Positions 1 to 6,278 of a DNA stretch of 9,571 bases are shown here, in pieces. Origin of the DNA: Cytophagales bacterium (lineage in GTDB: Bacteria > Bacteroidota > Bacteroidia > Cytophagales > Cyclobacteriaceae). The stretch lies in NCBI GenBank assembly GCA_029262955.1, contig JAJCYL010000159.1, forward strand, positions 1 through 9,571. Reading direction: 5' to 3'. The position numbers and the translations under genes are program-made. Numbering within the stretch: position 1 is the stretch's first letter; each line of letters starts with the position of its first letter. Below the pieces are notes generated by a model that was not told the DNA's origin, searched no databases, and saw nothing but the letters and a program-made list of their open reading frames with translations.

Positions 1-2422
1 GGGAGCAGATTTCGGCGACATAAACAACGATGGACATAGCGAGATCTTCGTGACAGAAATGCTCCCCAAAAAGCACGATAGACTAATGTCCAAGGCCCTT
101 TTCGAAAACTGGGATAAACACCAGCTTCTAATTGATCGCGGGTACTACAACCAATTTGGTCGAAATGTATTGCAATTGAATAACGGGGATCAGACGTTTT
201 CAGAAATTGGCCGATTTGCGGGAGTAGATGCTACGGATTGGAGTTGGGGTGCTCTAATTTTTGACATGGACAATGATGGTGCCAAAGACCTCTTTGTGGC
301 CAATGGGATTTACAAGGATTTGTTAGATCTCGATTATGTGAATTTTATGTCACAACCAGGGGTAGTTCAAAACATTATTAGGAATGAAAAAGATGCCATC
401 AAATCAATGATAGATATGATGCCATCCGAACCTTTGAATAATTATGCGTATAAAAACAACAAAGACTTTACATTTTCAGATAAAACTGATGAATGGGGGT
501 TTTCGGCGCCGACATTTTCGAATGGATCTGCTTATGGTGACCTTGACAATGACGGTGATCTTGACCTGGTCATCAACAATGTCAATATGATTTCATCATT
601 ATATGAAAACAAAACATCAGAGCTGTTATCTAATAATTACCTCAAATTGAGACTTATAGGTGAGGATAAAAACATTAATGCGATTGGATCGAAAGTAAGG
701 CTTTACATCCAGGATCAAGTTTACTACCAGGAATTGAATCCATTTAGAGGATTCGAATCCACCGTTGACAATCTCTTGGTTTTTGGGCTTGGTGAAAACA
801 GCCTCATTGACAGGATTGAGATCACCTGGCCAGACGGCAGAGTGACTGTTGATGAAAACATATCCCCCAATCAAGCTCTTCAATATGACATTAGCCAATC
901 TAAGAACGCTCGGGATACATTAATAAAGGACAAAAATTTGTACAGTCTTGTGGAGCGAGATTACTTGGAATTTACACACAAGGAAAGTACATACGTGGAT
1001 TTTGATAAGGAAAGATTACTGTTTCATATGAATTCAACCGAAGGCCCCTGTATCTGCAAAGGAGACATTAATAATGATGGAACTGAAGACATTTATGTCG
1101 GTGGAGCAAGCGGACAGTCGGGTGTTTTATTTCTTCAAAACCTAGTCGGTGAATACGATAAGATTATAGAACCATTTATTGGATCGAGAGAAAGCGAAGA
1201 TCTGGGTTGTACATTTTTCGATGCAAATGGAGATGGTTTACTAGACTTGTACGTGGCCTCAGGCAGTTCCGAATTTGGCTCTGCGGCCTTGGGACTTATG
1301 GACCTCCTTTATTTTGGTGATGGAACGGGTCAGTTTCATGCCACTAAACAATTGTTACCCCTTAGTGGGCTGGAATCTTCTAGTGTCGTTCTGTCTATCG
1401 ATTATGATGCAGATGGAGATTTAGACTTGTTTGTTGGCGGTCGACAAAGACCCTACTATTATGGCCTACCAGTGGATTCACATATTTTGGAAAATGATGG
1501 AAAGGGTAATTTTGCAAATGTAACGAAAAAGGTAGCTCCGGACTTAGTCAAAATTGGCATGGTAACTGACGCCATTGCGGTAGATCTTGATCATGATGAA
1601 ATGTCAGAGTTGGTGCTGGTTGGCAAGTGGTTATCACCAAAAGTATTTGGATACCGTGAAGGTAAATGGCAGGATCAAACAGAAAAGTACGGGCTTGCGG
1701 AAAAAAGCGGGTTATATAATGACATAGAAACAGCTGACCTCAACGGAGATGGCTATCAGGACCTAATTTTTGGCAACTATGGAACAAATACCAGGTTTCG
1801 GACATCCACTGATGAACCACTAGGATTGTTGGTCAATGACTTTGATAACAATGGTACCCTCGATTTGATAACTACGATGTATTTCGATCATATTGAATAT
1901 CCTTTCATTCAATTAAAAGATTTGGTGATGCAATTACCCATTTTAAAGAAAGACTATTTAAAATTCAATGACTATAAAAATGCTACTTCCCAGGAGGTTT
2001 TCGGAAATGGAAATGACAAAGTAGGTTACCGTTTTAATGCTAAAAAACTTGAATCTTTTGTCTGGCTAAATGACATTGACGGTAACTTTCGGCAGATGGA
2101 TCTTCCACCTGAAGCGCAATTCTTTCCCATTTATGCCATTCACATTGATGATTTCAATTCAGATGGTAATTTTGATTTATTATTAGGAGGGAATTTTCTA
2201 AAAGCAAAACCAGAGATAGGAAGTAACATGGCTGGACACGTCACCGCACTAATCGGGCAAGGCGATGGAAATTTTAGATTCGTCCGTAATTCTGAAACAG
2301 GTATAAATATCAACGGGGAAATACGGGCCATTGAATCCATCCAAATTGAAAACAAAAAAGCGCTCATTTTTGGCATGAACAATCAGCGGATTAAGACTTA
2401 TATAAGGAATGAAGATATTTAA
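1..2422 (+). CDS. FG-GAP/VCBS-repeat protein with ASPIC/UnbV domain (CRTAC1-like), 5'-truncated by the window edge
   Basis: The reading frame is open to the left edge (first full codon at base 2) and gives 806 residues up to TAA at 2420-2422. The GTG at base 50 is an internal codon, not a start: the codons before it encode GADFGDINNDG, which aligns with residues 295-305 of the next large protein, so about 294 N-terminal residues are missing. Counting from base 2, calcium-loop motifs of the DxDxDGxxD type start at residues 6, 88, 180, 355, 407, 467, 579, 613 and 717, with a degenerate one at 528 (DLDHDEMSE, no glycine). The ASPIC/UnbV domain covers about 214-295, with RGFESTVD at 249 and WPDG at 276. 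The family is known for secreted, calcium-binding beta-propeller-like proteins; no enzyme active site is visible. C350, C352 and C403 are shared with the 2980-6276 product. A lipoprotein signal is expected upstream but not seen. The family call is firm; the role (surface binding) is inference. Confidence 0.93.
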   Translation, partial: GADFGDINNDGHSEIFVTEMLPKKHDRLMSKALFENWDKHQLLIDRGYYNQFGRNVLQLNNGDQTFSEIGRFAGVDATDWSWGALIFDMDNDGAKDLFVANGIYKDLLDLDYVNFMSQPGVVQNIIRNEKDAIKSMIDMMPSEPLNNYAYKNNKDFTFSDKTDEWGFSAPTFSNGSAYGDLDNDGDLDLVINNVNMISSLYENKTSELLSNNYLKLRLIGEDKNINAIGSKVRLYIQDQVYYQELNPFRGFESTVDNLLVFGLGENSLIDRIEITWPDGRVTVDENISPNQALQYDISQSKNARDTLIKDKNLYSLVERDYLEFTHKESTYVDFDKERLLFHMNSTEGPCICKGDINNDGTEDIYVGGASGQSGVLFLQNLVGEYDKIIEPFIGSRESEDLGCTFFDANGDGLLDLYVASGSSEFGSAALGLMDLLYFGDGTGQFHATKQLLPLSGLESSSVVLSIDYDADGDLDLFVGGRQRPYYYGLPVDSHILENDGKGNFANVTKKVAPDLVKIGMVTDAIAVDLDHDEMSELVLVGKWLSPKVFGYREGKWQDQTEKYGLAEKSGLYNDIETADLNGDGYQDLIFGNYGTNTRFRTSTDEPLGLLVNDFDNNGTLDLITTMYFDHIEYPFIQLKDLVMQLPILKKDYLKFNDYKNATSQEVFGNGNDKVGYRFNAKKLESFVWLNDIDGNFRQMDLPPEAQFFPIYAIHIDDFNSDGNFDLLLGGNFLKAKPEIGSNMAGHVTALIGQGDGNFRFVRNSETGININGEIRAIESIQIENKKALIFGMNNQRIKTYIRNEDI
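641..886 (+). other. ASPIC/UnbV domain of the first large protein
   Basis: About 82 residues beginning LKLRLIGEDKN and ending near NQALQYDIS. The family hallmarks are present: a G-x-N-x-x-A-I-G-S stretch, the RGFESTVD segment, FGLG, and an I-x-I-T-WPDG strand and turn. It separates the calcium-loop motifs into two groups, as in the two downstream paralogues. The domain's molecular role is not established from sequence. Confidence 0.85.
2409..2422 (+). promoter_or_regulatory. 14-base gene overlap, likely translational coupling
   Basis: The small lipoprotein's ATG lies inside the last codons of the first large gene, in another frame. A purine-rich AAGGA directly abuts the ATG, too close to serve as a normal Shine-Dalgarno site. 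Re-initiation by ribosomes finishing the upstream gene is the likely way in. This is inferred from geometry only. Confidence 0.5.
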
Positions 2423-2978
2423 GAACATATGGATAGTCGGAGCTTTGTACACGGCTTTAACAGCATGTGATCCCGCAAATAAGCTTGAAACCGCCATTAA
2501 TCAGGAGTTAGAATCAGGGATAAAAAACGATTCTCTGTTCATGGGCATACATTTTGGGTGGACACAAAAAGAATTCTATGATCATTGCTGGAAAATGAAT
2601 AAGCAAGGCATATTCGCCAATGGCTCCCAGGGCGCCTCAGTATTATATGCGTTTAAGGATGATGAAGGGTACAATGTTGACTTTAACTTTTTTCCTGAAT
2701 ATGACGATGGAAGGGCCTATAGATATAACGCAAGTTTTGGTTATAATGCCTGGTCTCCCTGGAACAAACAGCTACAATCTGATGATTTACTCAAAAAATT
2801 ATCCGGTATTTTATTAAAATGGTATGGGGGCAACGATTTATTTAAAGTCACGGAAAACAAGATCACGACTTTTTACAAAATTGATGGTAACAGGCAAATT
2901 GCACTGAGAATTAAAGATGATAGATTGGTGGTTGCTACGTTCATTGACTTGTCACACTACACACCCTATTCAGACTAA
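2409..2978 (+). CDS. Small lipoprotein of unrecognised family
   Basis: A protein of 189 residues that I cannot assign to a named family. It starts at ATG 2409; an in-frame TAA at 2403-2405 excludes any earlier start, and the next methionine is residue 45. A lysine-containing N-terminus (MKIFK) and a hydrophobic stretch (residues 7-19) lead to a lipobox LTAC, with the lipidated cysteine at position 20. The mature part, about 170 residues, has no calcium loops and no homology to its large neighbours by eye. It is rich in aromatics, with FGWTQKEFYDHC at residues 49-60, a Tyr/Phe/Trp-rich middle (about 88-118) and an alternating beta-like tail. C60 is the only other cysteine. It overlaps the upstream gene by 14 bases and ends one base before the next, so it is almost certainly co-expressed with the large lipoproteins. 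A partner or chaperone for them is possible but unproven. Confidence 0.88.
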   Translation: MKIFKNIWIVGALYTALTACDPANKLETAINQELESGIKNDSLFMGIHFGWTQKEFYDHCWKMNKQGIFANGSQGASVLYAFKDDEGYNVDFNFFPEYDDGRAYRYNASFGYNAWSPWNKQLQSDDLLKKLSGILLKWYGGNDLFKVTENKITTFYKIDGNRQIALRIKDDRLVVATFIDLSHYTPYSD

Positions 2979-2982
2979 TATG
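2976..2982 (+). promoter_or_regulatory. TAATATG stop-start junction, likely translational coupling
   Basis: The TAA stop of the small lipoprotein and the ATG of the next large gene are one base apart. No Shine-Dalgarno-like purine run lies in the 15 bases upstream, as is common in Bacteroidota, and there is no room for a separate promoter outside coding sequence. Confidence 0.5.
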
Positions 2983-5900
2983 ATAGCAAAGACAGTTGGA
3001 GTTTGTGGGATTCTATATTTGTTTTTCTCTTGTCAACAAAGTGTCGAGGAAAAGCTTTTCAAATCTATTGCGCCCAATCAGACGGGAATCGAGTTTTCAA
3101 ATGACCTTACTTTTAGTCAGGAATTTAACATCTTCAAGTATCGAAATTTCTATAATGGTGGTGGAGTAGCACTGGCTGATTTCGACAATGACAATCGTCT
3201 TGATATTTATTTTGTTTCAAACATGTCCTCGAATAAACTTTATCGGAATACGGGCGATTTTAAGTTTGAGGATGTTACGCAAAAAGCCGGCGTAGCTGGT
3301 ACAAAAGCATGGAGTACGGGTGTAAGTGTTGCCGATGTCAATGGTGATGGCTTACTAGATATATACGTATGTAATTCGGGCGATATCGCTGGTGATAGCA
3401 AGCAAAATGAATTATTCCTTAATAATGGGGATAATACTTTCAATGAATCCGCAGCAACGTACGGCTTAGATGATCAGGGATATTCTACACATGCGGCCTT
3501 TTTTGATTATGATAAGGATGGTGATGTAGATATGTATCTACTCAATAATTCTTACCAGGCAATTGGCAGTTTCGATTTAAGAAGAAATGAAAGACCAATT
3601 AGGGATGCAGTTGGTGGAGACAAATTATATCGAAATGACGGTGAGGTGTTTACTGATGTGAGCAAAGAGGCCGGAATCTATGGCAGTATTATTGGGTTTG
3701 GCTTAGGCGTGACAGTCGGTGATATTAATCGTGATGGCTGGTTGGACATTTATGTGTCTAATGATTTTTTCGAACGGGATTATTTATATATCAACAATAA
3801 AAGCGGAGGCTTTGATGAGATGTTCGAAAAAAGCATCAAAAGCACAAGCGCTGCCTCCATGGGTGCAGATATGGCGGATTTAAATAATGATGGGTTTCCT
3901 GAAGTGTTTGTAACTGATATGTTGCCAGCAACCAATCAAAGGATAAAAACAGTTACCACTTTTGACAGTTGGGACAGATACAAGTACAGTGTACAAAATG
4001 GCTACGGTAGTCAGTTTACCAGAAATACGCTCCAACTCAATAATGGAGACGACACTTTCAGTGAAATTGGTCGGCTTGCGGGTGTTGAAGCTAGTGATTG
4101 GAGCTGGGGTGCCCTGATTTTTGATTTCCAAAACGACGGATTTAAGGATATTTTTATAGCTAATGGAATTTACCAGGACCTAACCAATCAAGATTTTCTA
4201 CAATTCGTCACTCAAAATGAAATCACCAAAAAAATTACAGCTAGCGGAAAAGTAGATTACAAGACACTAATTGACTACATCCCCAGTATGCCAATAGCTA
4301 ACCATGCTTATATTAACGACCACCAACTGGGATTTTCCAATCAATCACAAAAGTTGGGCTTGGCAGATGAGAGTTTCTCAAGTGGTTCAGCCTATGGTGA
4401 TTTGGATAATGATGGTGATCTTGACCTTGTAGTCAACAATACCAATATGGCACCATTTATATATGAAAATCAAGCTGATAAAATCAACCCAGAGAATAAT
4501 TATATCAGATTTATCTTAAAAGGAGAAGGAAAAAACACCAACGCACTCGGGGCTAACATTACAGTTTATGGGGGGGATAGAGTTTTTTACATAGAGCACC
4601 TTCCAACTAGGGGTTTCGAATCAACTGTGGATAACAGACCTTTGGTTGGCATTGGTAATTTAAATATGGTCGATTCTGTCATAATAAATTGGCCCTTAGG
4701 AAAAGCAACCCGTCTAACCAAAGTGAAGGCGAATACAGATGTCATACTGACCGAGGCAGAAGGAAGCGATAAATTAAGTGAAGATGGATATGTAACCTCA
4801 CTATATCGCGAAATTTCAGAGCCTATAGTCGATTTTAAACATCAAGAAAATAATTTCGTCGATTTTGACAGAGACAGACTGGTTTTTCAAATGTTGTCTT
4901 CACAAGGTCCTTGTATGTGCAAAGGAGATATTAATAAAGACGGATTAGATGATTTGTACATTGGTGGAGCTGCAGGGCAAGAAGGACTGCTGGCACTACA
5001 AAATTCGGACGGTACTTTTGAACGGCACGAAGCAACAGTGATTTCACGGGATAAAGAATCAGAAGATGTGGATTGTGCGTTTTTCGATGCAAATGGTGAC
5101 GGAAACCTTGATCTATATGTCGTAAGTGGTGGCAGTGATTTCGAACCGGCATCACCGGCACTTGCTGACAGATTATACATTTCCGACGCCAATTTGAAAT
5201 ACAGCAAATATCGCTATGTATTTCCGGTGAACAGATTTGAAAGCACTTCTGTGGTTGCTCCTGCTGATTACGATCGTGACGGAGACATTGATCTATTTGT
5301 TGGGGGAAGATTACAGACTTATTCGTACGGTCTTCCCCGCAGTGGCTATATACTCAACAATGATGGCTCTGGCAATTTCACCAAAATTGCCAATGGAGTT
5401 CCTGACCCATTGGAGGAAATTGGTATGATAACCGATGCGAAATGGGGAGATATTGACGGCGATCAAGACCTCGATCTTGTTTTAGTCGGTGAATGGATGC
5501 CCGTGACCATTCTGCTCAATGACTCCGGATCGTTTGTGCTGAGTAGTCAAGCCATTCCAAATTCCAACGGATGGTGGAACACCGTAGAACTGGCCGACTT
5601 AAATGGTGACGCCCTCATTGATATAGTTGCTGGTAACCATGGCTTAAATTCTAGGTTTAGAGCATCCACGGAGCGTCCACTTCACATGTTTATTAATGAT
5701 TTTGATGAAAATGGGACGATAGAACAGATTATCTGCCAATATGAGGGTGACAAGTTATATCCATTACCGCTGAGACATGACCTTGCCATGCAAATACCTC
5801 AAATCAAGAAGAAGTATTTGAAGTATGACAGTTACAAAGACCAGGAGATTACTGATATTTTTTCAGAAGACATTCTTGCAGATGCAAGCGTACTAACGGC

Positions 5901-6276
5901 TCAAGACTTAAGCACCAGAGTTTTTTTCAACCAGGGTAATTTAAGCTTCTCAATATATGAGCTACCAAAGCAAGCACAATTTTCGTGTACTTATGCGATT
6001 TCAATCGACGATTTCAATGGTGATGGCAACCCTGACATCTTATTAGCCGGTAATTTGTATGACTCAAAACCCGAAATGGGTAGGTATGATGCCAGTTATG
6101 GCACCTTCTTGCTGGGAGACGGAACCGGAAACTTTGATATGATGCCTACGGCGCAGTCAGGATTGAAACTGGATCGTCAGGTGAGAGAGATAGAAAAGGT
6201 TAAAACTAATGATGGATTCCGGATTTTGGTTGCCAACAACAATGATGCTGTACAGGCATTTGAACCAACTAATTAG
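2980..6276 (+). CDS. FG-GAP/VCBS-repeat lipoprotein with central ASPIC/UnbV domain (CRTAC1-like)
   Basis: A complete protein of 1,098 residues. ATG 2980 is preferred over the in-frame ATG at 2917 because it puts a signal peptide at the N-terminus (MIAKTVGVCGILYLFFSC, lipid cysteine at 18) and follows the previous stop by one base; the earlier start would bury that signal. The lipobox FFSC is looser than the textbook LxxC. Calcium-loop motifs begin at residues 67, 119, 176, 248, 300, 382 and 474, then at 650, 703, 763, 824, 873, 907 and 1011. The ASPIC/UnbV domain lies between the two sets at about 507-588 (RGFESTVD at 544, WPLG at 571). The layout suggests two propeller-like modules. C645, C647 and C699 match cysteines in the first large protein. 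E23-E24 soon after the lipid cysteine could act as a surface-export signal of the kind known in Bacteroidota, which is inference. No catalytic motif is seen, and the ligand is unknown. Confidence 0.95.
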   Translation: MIAKTVGVCGILYLFFSCQQSVEEKLFKSIAPNQTGIEFSNDLTFSQEFNIFKYRNFYNGGGVALADFDNDNRLDIYFVSNMSSNKLYRNTGDFKFEDVTQKAGVAGTKAWSTGVSVADVNGDGLLDIYVCNSGDIAGDSKQNELFLNNGDNTFNESAATYGLDDQGYSTHAAFFDYDKDGDVDMYLLNNSYQAIGSFDLRRNERPIRDAVGGDKLYRNDGEVFTDVSKEAGIYGSIIGFGLGVTVGDINRDGWLDIYVSNDFFERDYLYINNKSGGFDEMFEKSIKSTSAASMGADMADLNNDGFPEVFVTDMLPATNQRIKTVTTFDSWDRYKYSVQNGYGSQFTRNTLQLNNGDDTFSEIGRLAGVEASDWSWGALIFDFQNDGFKDIFIANGIYQDLTNQDFLQFVTQNEITKKITASGKVDYKTLIDYIPSMPIANHAYINDHQLGFSNQSQKLGLADESFSSGSAYGDLDNDGDLDLVVNNTNMAPFIYENQADKINPENNYIRFILKGEGKNTNALGANITVYGGDRVFYIEHLPTRGFESTVDNRPLVGIGNLNMVDSVIINWPLGKATRLTKVKANTDVILTEAEGSDKLSEDGYVTSLYREISEPIVDFKHQENNFVDFDRDRLVFQMLSSQGPCMCKGDINKDGLDDLYIGGAAGQEGLLALQNSDGTFERHEATVISRDKESEDVDCAFFDANGDGNLDLYVVSGGSDFEPASPALADRLYISDANLKYSKYRYVFPVNRFESTSVVAPADYDRDGDIDLFVGGRLQTYSYGLPRSGYILNNDGSGNFTKIANGVPDPLEEIGMITDAKWGDIDGDQDLDLVLVGEWMPVTILLNDSGSFVLSSQAIPNSNGWWNTVELADLNGDALIDIVAGNHGLNSRFRASTERPLHMFINDFDENGTIEQIICQYEGDKLYPLPLRHDLAMQIPQIKKKYLKYDSYKDQEITDIFSEDILADASVLTAQDLSTRVFFNQGNLSFSIYELPKQAQFSCTYAISIDDFNGDGNPDILLAGNLYDSKPEMGRYDASYGTFLLGDGTGNFDMMPTAQSGLKLDRQVREIEKVKTNDGFRILVANNNDAVQAFEPTN
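4498..4743 (+). other. ASPIC/UnbV domain of the second large protein
   Basis: Residues about 507-588, from NYIRFILKGEGKNTNALGAN through RGFESTVD, VGIGN and NWPLG to KANTDVIL. The glycine in WPLG and the G-x-G-x-N-x-x-A-L-G stretch match the family pattern. It sits near the midpoint of the protein, between seven and seven calcium-loop motifs. Confidence 0.87.
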
Positions 6277-6278
6277 TG
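6274..6278 (+). promoter_or_regulatory. TAGTG overlapping stop/GTG start
   Basis: The last base of the TAG stop is the first base of the GTG start of the next gene. An in-frame TAA at 6270-6272 excludes any earlier start, and the first in-frame ATG (residue 14) would cut the signal peptide in half, so GTG is very likely used. No Shine-Dalgarno sequence is evident, so coupled re-initiation is likely. Confidence 0.6.

Noticed and set aside
50..52. GTG as a possible start of the first large protein
   Set aside because: The codons before it continue a calcium-loop motif that aligns with the paralogues, so the gene is cut by the window edge rather than starting here.
539..565. Recurring GAT/AAT/GGT-rich DNA (also at 4399-4425 and 7689-7715) as a possible direct repeat or array
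   Set aside because: The similarity comes from the codons of the conserved DLDNDGDLD loop. Synonymous positions differ and spacing is set by protein domains, so this is not a CRISPR or DNA-level repeat.
641..886. RNA-binding function, as some database labels for ASPIC/UnbV proteins suggest
   Set aside because: No RNA-binding motif is visible, and the two complete paralogues carry export signals, so a cytoplasmic RNA role is unlikely.
2917..2979. In-frame ATG extension of 21 residues before the 2980 start of the second large gene
   Set aside because: It would overlap the small lipoprotein gene by 62 bases and bury the lipoprotein signal peptide. The start at 2980 gives a proper N-terminus and a one-base gap.
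4887..5207. Reverse-strand open frames here and elsewhere (for example 626-898, 2140-2497, 3240-3443, 3880-4131, 7592-7822)
   Set aside because: They lie wholly opposite well-supported coding sequence, have no recognisable motifs, and their composition is that of antisense shadows of Asp/Asn/Gly-rich repeats.
5237..5428. Short + strand frames inside large genes (also 2620-2817 and 8974-9156)
   Set aside because: They are out-of-frame shadows of confident genes with no start context or domain evidence.
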